Assembly (NCBI RefSeq): GCF_009451885.1
Contig: NZ_WIAO01000012.1
Location: forward strand, 1-64,000
Source: Glycomyces albidus
GTDB lineage: Bacteria; Actinomycetota; Actinomycetes; Mycobacteriales; Micromonosporaceae
Reading direction: 5' to 3'
DNA: 64,000 nt
In this document: piece after piece, positions 17,320-25,051 of the stretch
Layout: each line of letters begins with the position of its first letter
How positions within the stretch are numbered: position 1 is the stretch's first letter
Notes under the pieces: generated by a model
Database searches by the model: none
The model's input: only the letters and a program-made list of their open reading frames with translations
What the model was told of the DNA's origin: nothing
Made by a program: the position numbers and the translations under genes

Positions 17320-18040
17320 GGCCATGCGGGTCAGCGGCCTCACCGTCAGCCTCGGCGGCCGCCCCGTCCTCGACCGCGTCGACCTCGCCGTCGCCCCCGG
17401 CGAGACCGTCGGCCTCATCGGACCCAACGGCGCCGGGAAGACCACGCTCCTGCGGGCCGTGCTCGGCCTCCTCAAACCCGAGTCCGGGACGGTGCGGACC
17501 GGCGCCGGCCGGCCCGGCTACGTCCCGCAGAAGCACGAGTTCACCTGGGACTTCCCCATCACCGTCCAGGGCGCGGTCCTCAATGCCCGCGCCAGGTGGC
17601 TTCGGGGCCCGAACCGCGACGACCGCGCCGCCGCGGCCGAGGCCCTCGACCGGGTCGGCCTCGCCGACCTCGCGAAACGGCCCGTCGGGGAGCTCTCCGG
17701 CGGCCAGCGCCAGCGCGTCCTCGTCGCCCGCGCGCTCGCCCGCCGCCCGTCCCTCCTGCTCCTCGACGAGCCGTTCACCGGCGTCGACGTCCCCACCCAG
17801 GAGCTCCTCACCGACCTCCTCGCCCGGCTCGCCGGGGAGGGCGCCGCGATCCTCATGACCACTCACGACCTCGCCCAGGCCCGCGCCACCTGCACGCGGC
17901 TGTGCCTGCTCAACCGCACGGTCGTCGCCGACGGCCCGCCTGCCGAGCTCACCGACCCCGGCCTGTGGCTGCGCGCCTTCGGCGTGGCCGCCTCGGGCGA
18001 GCTCAAAGCCCTCCTCACCGGAACGGAGCGCCCCCAGTGA
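17309..18040 (+). CDS. Metal ABC transporter ATP-binding protein
   Basis: 243 residues with Walker A 'GPNGAGKTTLL' (38-48), Q-loop region 'YVPQKHEFTWDFP', signature 'ELSGGQRQRV', Walker B 'LLLLDEP' and H-loop 'MTTHDL'. The Q-loop text is typical of ZnuC/TroB metal importers. It powers uptake through the permease encoded next. ATG 17309 has GGGGA upstream and overlaps the wall-protein gene by 11 bases; ATG 17324 is a shorter alternative. It matches the anchored-repeat ABC ATP-binding family (TIGR03771). Confidence 0.92.
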   Translation: MATEAMRVSGLTVSLGGRPVLDRVDLAVAPGETVGLIGPNGAGKTTLLRAVLGLLKPESGTVRTGAGRPGYVPQKHEFTWDFPITVQGAVLNARARWLRGPNRDDRAAAAEALDRVGLADLAKRPVGELSGGQRQRVLVARALARRPSLLLLDEPFTGVDVPTQELLTDLLARLAGEGAAILMTTHDLAQARATCTRLCLLNRTVVADGPPAELTDPGLWLRAFGVAASGELKALLTGTERPQ

Positions 18041-18873
18041 TCGAATGGCTGGCCGAACCGTGGTCCCACGTGTTCATGCAGCGCGCCTTCGCGGTCGCCG
18101 TCATGTCAGCGGTCGTGTGCGTCGCCGTGGGGGCGTTCGTGGTCCTGCGCGGCATGGCCTTCATCGGCGACGCGGTCGCGCACGCCGTCTTCCCGGGCGT
18201 CGCGATCGGATTCGTCCTGCACGTCAACCTGACGCTGTCCGGCGCGGCGGCCGGAGTCGCGACGGCGCTGGCGATCGTCCTCATCAGCCAGACCCGCCGG
18301 CTCAAGGAGGACACGGTGATCGGGATCTTCTGGGCGGGCTCGTTCGGCCTGGGCATCGTGGTGGTCTCGTCCCAGGACTCCTACACCGGCGACCTGACGT
18401 CGTTCCTGTTCGGACAGATCCTGGCCCTCGGCGACGGCGACGTGCTCCTGGTCGGCTTCGCGGGCCTGGCGCTGGTGCTGGCGACGTTCCTGCTGCGCCG
18501 CCAGCTCATCGCCGTGAGCCTCGACCGGGAGACCGCGCGGGCCTCGGGCCTGCCGGTGCTCGCACTCGACATCGCCCTGTACGTCATGGTCACGGTCGCG
18601 ATCGTGATCTCGCTCCAGGCGGTCGGGAACATCCTCGTCCTCGCCCTCCTGGTGACCCCGGCGGCGACGGCGCGGCTGCTCACCGACCGGCTCGGGCCGA
18701 TGGTCCTGGCCGGGTGCGCGCTGGCCGCGTTCGGGGCGCTCGCGGGGCTCTACCTGTCGTTCTACTACAACCTGGCGGCCGGCGGCCTCGTCGTCCTGGT
18801 GATCACCGGGATGTTCGTGCTCGCGTGGCTGTTCGCCCCGCGGCACGGCCTGCTCGCCAGGCGCCGGTCATGA
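18037..18873 (+). CDS. Metal ABC transporter permease (ZnuB/TroC type)
   Basis: 278 residues with about eight membrane helices. 'GDAVAHAVFPGVAIGF' and 'QAVGNILVLALLVTPAATARLL' are hallmarks of the ABC-3 metal permease family. The GTG start overlaps the ATPase stop by four bases (GTGA). It completes an importer with the lipoprotein and ATPase; it likely carries zinc, given the Zur-like box and CobW neighbour, though manganese cannot be excluded. Its last bases overlap the convergent DUF2277 gene. Confidence 0.92.
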   Translation: MIEWLAEPWSHVFMQRAFAVAVMSAVVCVAVGAFVVLRGMAFIGDAVAHAVFPGVAIGFVLHVNLTLSGAAAGVATALAIVLISQTRRLKEDTVIGIFWAGSFGLGIVVVSSQDSYTGDLTSFLFGQILALGDGDVLLVGFAGLALVLATFLLRRQLIAVSLDRETARASGLPVLALDIALYVMVTVAIVISLQAVGNILVLALLVTPAATARLLTDRLGPMVLAGCALAAFGALAGLYLSFYYNLAAGGLVVLVITGMFVLAWLFAPRHGLLARRRS

Positions 18874-19149
18874 CGGGGCCGGCGTGCCGAACCGCTCGGC
18901 CGCGCGGGCCCTCGCCTTGGCCTCCTCTTCCTCCCGGTCGCGCGGCGGCGCCTTGGTGACCAGGGAGTCCAGGAGCTCCTGGGTGGCAGCGGCGACCGCG
19001 GCCACCGCCTTGTCGAAGGCCTCCTGGTTCGCCTGCGACGGGTGCGTCGACCCGCTGAGCTTGCGGACGTACTGGAGCGCGGCCGCGTGCACCTCCTCGG
19101 CGGTGGCGGGCGGCTCGAAGTTGAACAGGGTCTTGATGCTGCGGCACAT
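18868..19149 (-). CDS. DUF2277 family protein
   Basis: 93 residues, 'MCRSIKTLFNFEPPAT' followed by an alpha-helical body with 'QYVRKLSGSTHPSQANQEAFD' (in part) and a charged tail. The N-terminal MCR(S/N)IKTL(F/Y)N and the KxSG-x-xxPS motif are diagnostic of DUF2277, a small cytosolic family of unknown function. It starts four bases after the stop of the reductase gene, so the two form one transcript, and it overlaps the convergent permease gene by six bases. Confidence 0.85.
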   Translation of the reverse strand: MCRSIKTLFNFEPPATAEEVHAAALQYVRKLSGSTHPSQANQEAFDKAVAAVAAATQELLDSLVTKAPPRDREEEEAKARARAAERFGTPAPS

Positions 19150-19153
19150 GCGG

Positions 19154-19741
19154 TCATCCTTCCGTTCCGGTCGAGGGGCGGTGGCGGCGGTAGCGGAGCT
19201 CGACGATCCCGTTCGCGGACGAGGCGCTGGAGACCAGGTCGAGCCGGTACGACTCGGGAACGCCGTCGAACAGGCGGGTGCCCTTGCCCGCGATGTAGGG
19301 GAACATGCTGACCTGGAGCTCGTCGAGCAGGTCGAGCGCCATGAGCGAGCGCCAGAGCCCGACGCCGCCCATGACCACGATGTACCCGTCGCCGCCCCGC
19401 CGCAACCGGTCGACCTCTTCGGCGGTGTCGCCGGAGGCGATCGCGGTGTTCGCCCATTCGGCGGTCTCCAGGGTCCGCGAGAACACGACCTTCCGCGCGG
19501 CCGTCAGGATCTCGGCGAAGGGGTGGTCGGCGTCGGTCTGCGTCATCGCCTTGGAGATGCCCTCGTACGAGGTGCGGCCCATGGCGATGGCGTCGGCGTT
19601 GCGCAGGAAATCGAGCTGCCCGGCGTCGTCGGGGTGCTCGTTCTCCGGCAGGGAGAAGCAGAACTCCCAGAAGTCGGTGCCCTCGTCGGCCAGCAGGCCG
19701 TCGAGGGAGTAGTTGAAGACCGTCGCTATCAGTTTCCGCAT
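19154..19741 (-). CDS. RibD-C/dihydrofolate-reductase-family protein
   Basis: 195 residues of the DHFR-like fold: 'MRKLIATVFNYSLDGLLA' (first strand), 'DAIAMGRTSYEGI', 'KVVFSRTLETAEW' and the nucleotide-binding 'GYIVVMGGVGLWRSLMALDLLDELQ' (in part). Members reduce pyrimidine or pterin-like substrates with NADPH; the specific substrate is unknown for this branch. ATG 19741 has a CGGAG-type site before it. Lies immediately before DUF2277 in the same direction. Confidence 0.82.
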   Translation of the reverse strand: MRKLIATVFNYSLDGLLADEGTDFWEFCFSLPENEHPDDAGQLDFLRNADAIAMGRTSYEGISKAMTQTDADHPFAEILTAARKVVFSRTLETAEWANTAIASGDTAEEVDRLRRGGDGYIVVMGGVGLWRSLMALDLLDELQVSMFPYIAGKGTRLFDGVPESYRLDLVSSASSANGIVELRYRRHRPSTGTEG

Positions 19742-19809
19742 GGCCGGGGCTCCGTTACCGCTCGTGTGATGCCGCCAGTGTCGCAGACGGCACCGACATC
19801 CGGTCCCGA

Positions 19810-20487
19810 TCAGCGCTTGACGAGCGTGTACCGCACTTCGGGGCGGCCGACGCCGCCGTAGTGGGGCCGGCGCTCGGCCACGCCGTTGTCGGCGAGGTAT
19901 TCGAGGTAGCGGCGGGCGGTGACGCGCGCGATGCCGACGGCCGTCGCGATCCCGGCGGCCGAGAGGCCCTCGGTCGCCTCGTCCAGCGCGGCGGTGATCG
20001 ACGCCAGCGTCGAGGCGCTCAGGCCCTTCGGGAGCGGGCCGGTGCCGGGCGTCCGCAGCTCGGACAGCATCCGGTCGACGTCGGTCTGGCCGCCGACCTC
20101 GCCGGGCTGCGCGACCTGCGCCCGCCAGGCCGCATACGTCTCGAGCTTCCCCCGCAGCGCCGCGAACGTGAACGGCTTGAGCAGGTACTGCATGACGCCG
20201 GAGGACACGGCCGCGCGGACCTCGGACAGGTCGCGCGCCGAGGTCACGGCGATGACGTCGACCGGGGCGCGGGCGGCGCGCAGGGCCGCGCACACCGCCA
20301 GACCGTGCGTGTCGGGCAGGTAGAAGTCCAGGAGCACGAGGTCGACCGGGTTGCGGGAGCAGAACCGGACGGCCTCGTTGCCCGAGTGGACGACGCCGGC
20401 GACCGTGAACCCGGCGACGCGCTCGACGTACGCCCGGTGCGCTTCGGCGGCCACCGGGTCGTCTTCGACCACCAGTACGCGGATCAT
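19810..20487 (-). CDS. CitB/DcuR-type response regulator
   Basis: 225 residues. The receiver starts 'MIRVLVVEDDPVAAEAHRAYV'; the phosphoacceptor Asp is in 'LVLLDFYLPDTHGL', with Thr/Lys at 'VTSARD' and 'YLLKPFTFAAL'. The C terminus is a helix-turn-helix ('LSAAGIATAVGIARVTARRYLEYL' in part) ending 'GRPEVRYTL', typical of regulators of C4-dicarboxylate and citrate genes. It overlaps the kinase stop by ATGA. The likely target is the symporter gene diverging from the kinase. Confidence 0.9.
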   Translation of the reverse strand: MIRVLVVEDDPVAAEAHRAYVERVAGFTVAGVVHSGNEAVRFCSRNPVDLVLLDFYLPDTHGLAVCAALRAARAPVDVIAVTSARDLSEVRAAVSSGVMQYLLKPFTFAALRGKLETYAAWRAQVAQPGEVGGQTDVDRMLSELRTPGTGPLPKGLSASTLASITAALDEATEGLSAAGIATAVGIARVTARRYLEYLADNGVAERRPHYGGVGRPEVRYTLVKR

Positions 20488-22250
20488 CGGTCCGACGATA
20501 TCGGCAGCCGGACCGTGAACACCGCGCCACCGGTCGAGGAGGCGCGACCGCCGGCGGGACGGCCGCCAGGAGCAGGGGCGCCGGAAACGCTGTCAGGGGC
20601 GCGGTTCTCGGAGGCGTCGGCTCGGGCGGCGCGGTCGTCGACGGCACGGCCTTCGGAGGCGTCGCCCTCAGTGTCACCGTTGCTCGCCTCGCCGCCGCCA
20701 CCGCCGCCCGCGACCTCGATGCTGCCGCCGTTGCGGCGGACGGCCTGCCCGACGAGCGCCAGGCCCAGTCCCCGGCCGGACTCGCCGTCCGGTTTCGTCG
20801 ACCAGCCCCGCCGGAAGATGTCGGCGCCCTCGGCGACGCCCGGACCGGAGTCGGCGACGCGCACGAGCAGTTCGCCCGGCTCGCTCTTCACGGTCACCGC
20901 GACCTTCGGCGCCCGCTCGGCCGCGTGCTCCACGGCCGCGTCCAAGGCGTTGTCGATCAGGTTGCCCAGGATGGTGATCAGGTCGCGGGCGTCGATGCCC
21001 TCGGTGTCCTGCATGGCCGTGTCCGCGGTCAGCTCCAGCTCGACGCCGCGCTCGCCGGCCTCGCTGAGCTTGCCGAGCAGCAGCGCGGCGAGCACCGGCT
21101 CGGTCACCGAGCCGACGACCCGGTCCGTGAGCTGCTGCGCGGTCGCCAGCTCCGCGGTCGCGAGCTCGACGGCCCGGTCGACGCGGCCCAGCTCGATCAG
21201 CGAGATCACCGCGTGGAGGCGGTTCGCCGACTCGTGCGCCTGCGAGCGCAGCGACTCGGCGAATCCGCGGGCCGTGTCGAGCTCTCCCGTCAGGTGCTGG
21301 AGGTCGGTGTGGTCGCGCAGGGTGACGACGGTGCCCATGCTCCGGTCCCGCGACCGCACGGGCATCGTGTTCACCAGCAGGAGCCGGGTGTCGGTCAGGT
21401 GCAGCTCGTCGGCGACCGGCGCCGGCGACGTGAGCGCCGCGGCCAGGTCCTCGGCGAGTCCGAGTTCGGCGACCGGGACGCCCTTGGGGTCCTCGGGCAG
21501 CCGGAGCAGGTCCCGTGCCGCGTCGTTGCACAGCGCGACGCGCCCGTCCCGGTCGACCAGCACCAGCCCTTCCCGGACCGAGTGCAGGATCGCCTCGTAG
21601 TACTCGAACATGTCGCGCAGCTCGGCCGGTGCGACCCCGCGGGTCTGGCGGCCCAGCCGGGCGCTCACCAGGTAGCTCCCGGCGACGCCGACGACGAGCA
21701 CGCCGCCCGCGACGGCGGCCAGCGGCACCAGGCGCTCGTTGAGCTCTGCCGAGATCGCCTCGATCGTGATCCCCACGGCCACCAGCGCCACCACTGCGTC
21801 GACGTCGTCGAATACGGGCACGACCGCGCGCATCGACGGCCCCAGCGTCCCGGTGTAGGTCTCGGTGAACGGCCGCCCGGCGAGGGCCGTCTCGGTGTTC
21901 CCGATGAACCGCTTGCCGATCTGCGACGGGTCCGGGTGCGTGTACCGGATGCCCTCCGGGCTCATGATCGTGATGAAGTCGACCCCGGTGTCGGCCCGGA
22001 CCCGCTCGGCGAACGGCTGCAGCTCCAGGCTCGGATCCGGGGTCGCGAGCGCGGCGATCACGCTCGGCGAGTCCGCGACGGTCGAGGCGACCGCGAGCAC
22101 CTCTTCGCGCGCGTTGTCGTCGGTCGCCCGCCCGGCGTCGACGTACGCCAGCGCCGTCCCGGCGCCGACGATCAGGCCGACCAGGACGAGCTGCAGCACC
22201 AGGAGCTGCCTGGCGAGCGGCCACGGTTTCGTCACGCCCCATTTCATCAC
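20484..22250 (-). CDS. CitA/DcuS-type sensor histidine kinase with a C-terminal insertion
   Basis: 588 residues. One helix at 15-37, a periplasmic PAS-like sensor with 'GVDFITIMSPEGIRYTHPDPSQIG' (in part), a second helix near 180-203, a cytoplasmic PAS domain, the His in 'QAHESANRLHAVISLIELG', and an ATPase core ('NLIDNALDAA', 'DSGPGV', 'GRGLGLALVGQAVRRNGG'). Such kinases sense external citrate, malate or fumarate. Oddly, about 55 Gly/Ala/Asp-rich residues split the last strand ('IEVAGGGGGG' from 'GGAVFTVRLP'). GTG 22250 or ATG 22247 is the start. It diverges from the dicarboxylate symporter. Confidence 0.9.
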   Translation of the reverse strand: MMKWGVTKPWPLARQLLVLQLVLVGLIVGAGTALAYVDAGRATDDNAREEVLAVASTVADSPSVIAALATPDPSLELQPFAERVRADTGVDFITIMSPEGIRYTHPDPSQIGKRFIGNTETALAGRPFTETYTGTLGPSMRAVVPVFDDVDAVVALVAVGITIEAISAELNERLVPLAAVAGGVLVVGVAGSYLVSARLGRQTRGVAPAELRDMFEYYEAILHSVREGLVLVDRDGRVALCNDAARDLLRLPEDPKGVPVAELGLAEDLAAALTSPAPVADELHLTDTRLLLVNTMPVRSRDRSMGTVVTLRDHTDLQHLTGELDTARGFAESLRSQAHESANRLHAVISLIELGRVDRAVELATAELATAQQLTDRVVGSVTEPVLAALLLGKLSEAGERGVELELTADTAMQDTEGIDARDLITILGNLIDNALDAAVEHAAERAPKVAVTVKSEPGELLVRVADSGPGVAEGADIFRRGWSTKPDGESGRGLGLALVGQAVRRNGGSIEVAGGGGGGEASNGDTEGDASEGRAVDDRAARADASENRAPDSVSGAPAPGGRPAGGRASSTGGAVFTVRLPISSDR

Positions 22251-22344
22251 GTGCCGATCATGCGACCGAAATGAACTAAATAGTGACTGGCCTCACAAGC
22301 GAATGAATACTTCGGTCAAACGCCCGATGAACGAGGAGACGACG

Positions 22345-23712
22345 ATGTCCATGCCGCCACCCCCGAAGCGCCGCGACCGCACCCACTACCTCTACCTGGC
22401 CGTGATCGTCGCCGTGGTCCTCGGCGTCGCCGTCGGGTTCGCGCTCCCCGAGTTCGCGAAGCAGCTCAAGCCACTCGGCACCGGATTCGTGGCCCTCATC
22501 AAGATGATGATCGTCCCGATCATCTTCTGCACCATCGTGCTCGGGATCGGCTCGGTGGCGAAGGCCGCGAAGGTCGGCAAGGTCGGGCTCATCGCCCTCG
22601 GCTACTTCCTGCTCATGTCCACCTTCGCGCTGGCCATCGGCCTGGTCGTCGGGAACCTCCTCCACCCGGGCTCGGGCATGGACCTCGACCCGACCGCGGC
22701 CACCGCCGCGCAGGAGCAGGCGTCCGAGGCCGGCGGCCACGGCACCGTCGACTTCCTCCTCGGCGTCATCCCCGAGAGCATGGTCTCCGCGTTCACCTCC
22801 GGCTCGGTCCTCCAGGCCCTGCTGGTGGCGCTGCTCGCCGGGTTCGCCCTCCAGAAGATGGGCCCCGCGGGGGAGCCGATCCTGCGCGGCATCGGACACC
22901 TCCAGCGACTCGTCTTCCGGGTCCTGGCCATGATCATGTGGGTCGCGCCGATCGGCGCGTTCGGCGCGATCGCGGCCGTCGTCGGCGAGACCGGCTGGGA
23001 CGCGCTGAAGAGCCTCGCGGTCATCATGATCGGCTTCTACGCGACCTGCCTGCTGTTCGTCTTCTGCGTCCTCGGCGCCGTCCTGTGGCTCGCCGCCCGC
23101 GTCAACATCTTCCAGCTCCTGCGCTACCTCGGCCGGGAGTTCCTGCTGATCGTCTCGACCTCGTCCTCGGAGTCGGCCCTGCCGCGGCTCATCGCCAAGA
23201 TGGAGCACCTCGGCGTCAGCAAGCCCGTCGTCGGCATCACCGTGCCGACCGGATACTCGTTCAACCTCGACGGCACCGCGATCTACCTGACGATGGCGAC
23301 CCTGTTCATCGCCACCGCGCAGGGCGAACCGCTCGGCCTCGCCGAGCAGATCTCGCTCTTGGTGTTCATGGTCATCGCCTCCAAGGGCGCGGCCGGCGTC
23401 AGCGGCGCCGGCATCGCGACCCTCGCCGGCGGCCTCCAGTCCCACCGCCCCGACCTGGTCGACGGCGTCGGCTTCATCCTCGGCATCGACCGCTTCATGT
23501 CCGAGGCCCGCGCCCTCACCAACTTCGCCGGCAACGCCGTCGCCACCGTCCTCATCGGCACCTGGACGAAGGAGTTCGACCGCGGCCAGGCCCGGCGGGT
23601 CTTCGCCGGCGACCGGCCCTTCAACGAGGCCACCCTCGTCGACGATCACCGGCCGGCACCCGAGCCCGAGCAGCCGGCCGCACCCGCTCCCCGGGAACCG
23701 GTCGGCGTCTGA
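22345..23712 (+). CDS. dctA: DAACS-family dicarboxylate/amino-acid:cation symporter (DctA-like)
   Basis: 455 residues with about eight helices and two re-entrant loops. The signature 'STSSSESALPRLI' (serine-rich hairpin 1) and 'GYSFNLDGTAIYLTMATLFIA' (in part) define the Na+ or H+:dicarboxylate symporter fold. It imports C4-dicarboxylates such as succinate, malate and fumarate, or acidic amino acids, across the membrane. ATG 22345 has GAGGAG six bases upstream, better than the ATG at 22327. The divergent CitA/DcuS-like pair very likely regulates it. A bidirectional terminator follows. Confidence 0.9.
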   Translation: MSMPPPPKRRDRTHYLYLAVIVAVVLGVAVGFALPEFAKQLKPLGTGFVALIKMMIVPIIFCTIVLGIGSVAKAAKVGKVGLIALGYFLLMSTFALAIGLVVGNLLHPGSGMDLDPTAATAAQEQASEAGGHGTVDFLLGVIPESMVSAFTSGSVLQALLVALLAGFALQKMGPAGEPILRGIGHLQRLVFRVLAMIMWVAPIGAFGAIAAVVGETGWDALKSLAVIMIGFYATCLLFVFCVLGAVLWLAARVNIFQLLRYLGREFLLIVSTSSSESALPRLIAKMEHLGVSKPVVGITVPTGYSFNLDGTAIYLTMATLFIATAQGEPLGLAEQISLLVFMVIASKGAAGVSGAGIATLAGGLQSHRPDLVDGVGFILGIDRFMSEARALTNFAGNAVATVLIGTWTKEFDRGQARRVFAGDRPFNEATLVDDHRPAPEPEQPAAPAPREPVGV

Positions 23713-23727
23713 CCGCAGCCCCCGCCC

Positions 23728-23755
23728 GCGCCCCCGGCCCCCCTGCCGGGGGCGC
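23728..23755. terminator. Bidirectional terminator between symporter and SDR genes
   Basis: GCGCCCCCGGC at 23728-23738 pairs exactly with 23745-23755 around a six-base loop. It sits between the convergent stops at 23712 and 23758, where it could end both transcripts. Confidence 0.7.
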
Positions 23756-23757
23756 GT

Positions 23758-24543
23758 TCACCTCTGCGGCTGCCGCACCGGGTTGCGCGAACCCGAGCCG
23801 GTGAGCATCCGCCCGATGAGCCCCGCCGGAAGCAGCCGTCCAATCGCGACGATGACCTTGTTCTGCCACCCGGGAACGCTGAGGGCCTTCCCCTTCCGCG
23901 AGTCCCGCAGCGCCGCCGCCGCGACGGCGTCGGCCTCCAGCCACAGGAAGCCGGGCACCCCCGCCATGTTCATGCCCGCGGTCGCATGGAACTCGGTGCG
24001 CGTGAACCCCGGGCACAGCGCCGTCACCGCGACCCCGTGCGGCAGCGTCGTCCTGGCCGTGGACTGGCTGAAGTTGACGACCCACGCCTTGGTCGCCGAG
24101 TACGTCGAGCTGGGGAAGAAGCCGAGCACCGACGCGGTGTTGACGACGCGGCCGCTCCCGCGGGCGATCATCGGCGGCAGGGCCGCGAGCGTCAGCCGGA
24201 GCACGGCCTCGATGTGCAGCCGCGCCATCGCGACCTCGGCCGCCACCGGCGTCTCCAGCAGCTCGGTGGGATGCCCGAACCCGGCGTTGTTCACCAGCAG
24301 GTCGACGCCCTCGCGGCAGCGCGCCTCGATCCGGGCGACCTCGGCCTCCACCGCGAGATCCGCGGTCACCGTCTCGCAGGGGACGGGGAGCGCGTTCGCG
24401 AGCCCGCGCAGGCGCTCCCCGTCGCGGTCCACGAGCACCAGCCGGTACCCGTCCCGCGCGAGGGCTCTGGCGAACGCCGCCCCGATCCCCGCCGCCGCGC
24501 CGGTGACGAGCGCCGTCGGCTGCGGCGGGGACCCCTCTGACAT
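23758..24543 (-). CDS. Short-chain dehydrogenase/reductase
   Basis: 261 residues of the classical SDR type: 'ALVTGAAAGIGAAFARALA' (cofactor loop), 'LLVNNAGFGHPTELLE', Ser in 'NTASVLGFFPSS', and Tyr-Lys in 'TYSATKAWVVNFSQS'. The Arg/Asp pattern after strand 2 ('LVDRDGERL') does not settle NAD against NADP preference. Cytosolic oxidoreductase; substrate unknown. Single gene, transcribed away from the EACC1-caspase pair. Confidence 0.88.
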   Translation of the reverse strand: MSEGSPPQPTALVTGAAAGIGAAFARALARDGYRLVLVDRDGERLRGLANALPVPCETVTADLAVEAEVARIEARCREGVDLLVNNAGFGHPTELLETPVAAEVAMARLHIEAVLRLTLAALPPMIARGSGRVVNTASVLGFFPSSTYSATKAWVVNFSQSTARTTLPHGVAVTALCPGFTRTEFHATAGMNMAGVPGFLWLEADAVAAAALRDSRKGKALSVPGWQNKVIVAIGRLLPAGLIGRMLTGSGSRNPVRQPQR

Positions 24544-24634
24544 CCGCCGAGTCTATCGAGGACGCGAACGCGCCTCGCCGTCGTCCGCGACGCCTTGCGG
24601 GAGCGGCGGTCACGCACCCGTAGACGCCGTGCGG

Positions 24635-24640
24635 GATAAT
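24635..24640 (+). promoter_or_regulatory. Possible -10 element of the EACC1-caspase operon
   Basis: GATAAT stands out in a GC-rich 130-bp gap, 34 bases before the EACC1 ATG at 24674. No good -35 lies 17 bases upstream, so an alternative sigma factor or activator may be needed. Confidence 0.3.
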
Positions 24641-24673
24641 GAGCGCAGCTTCCACTGGCGAAGGCAGGTGTCA

Positions 24674-25051
24674 ATGCCCGACGAACTGGTCATCGAACTC
24701 TCCCCCGGCGAAGGCGTCTCAGCGGCGCGGTTCGACCGGCTCTGCAGTGAGGTGGCGGACGAGGTGCGGAGCGTGCGCGGCCTGGCAGTGGCGTCGCCGC
24801 AAGTGGAGCCCGCACCCGGTTCGAAGGCCGGCCTCGGGCAGGAGATCGGCGTCCTCATCGTCTCGGGCCTGGTGTCCGCCGCGGGACTCAAGGCCATCGC
24901 GGACGTCGTCATCGCCTGCGTGCAGCGCACCACGATCGGGTCGGTGACCGTGCGGCGCGGCGAGACCGAGGTGACCATGACCGGGCTCCACCCCAAGGAC
25001 GTCCCGGGCGAGACGGCGAAACTGGTCAAGGCGCTCGAAGAGGCGCAATGA
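24674..25051 (+). CDS. EACC1 (effector-associated constant component 1) protein
   Basis: 125 residues: 'MPDELVIELSPGEGVSAARF', a helical region, a hydrophobic helix 'EIGVLIVSGLVSAAGLKAIADVV' (in part) that could insert in membrane or pack in a core, and a C-terminal 'VTVRRGETEVTMTGLHP' strand pair. This is the pattern of EACC1 proteins, small constant partners encoded just before peptidase or other effectors in actinobacterial conflict systems. The stop overlaps the next ATG (ATGA), so it and the caspase-ATPase are made together. It probably acts as an adaptor or sensor for that effector; the activating signal is unknown. Confidence 0.75.
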   Translation: MPDELVIELSPGEGVSAARFDRLCSEVADEVRSVRGLAVASPQVEPAPGSKAGLGQEIGVLIVSGLVSAAGLKAIADVVIACVQRTTIGSVTVRRGETEVTMTGLHPKDVPGETAKLVKALEEAQ

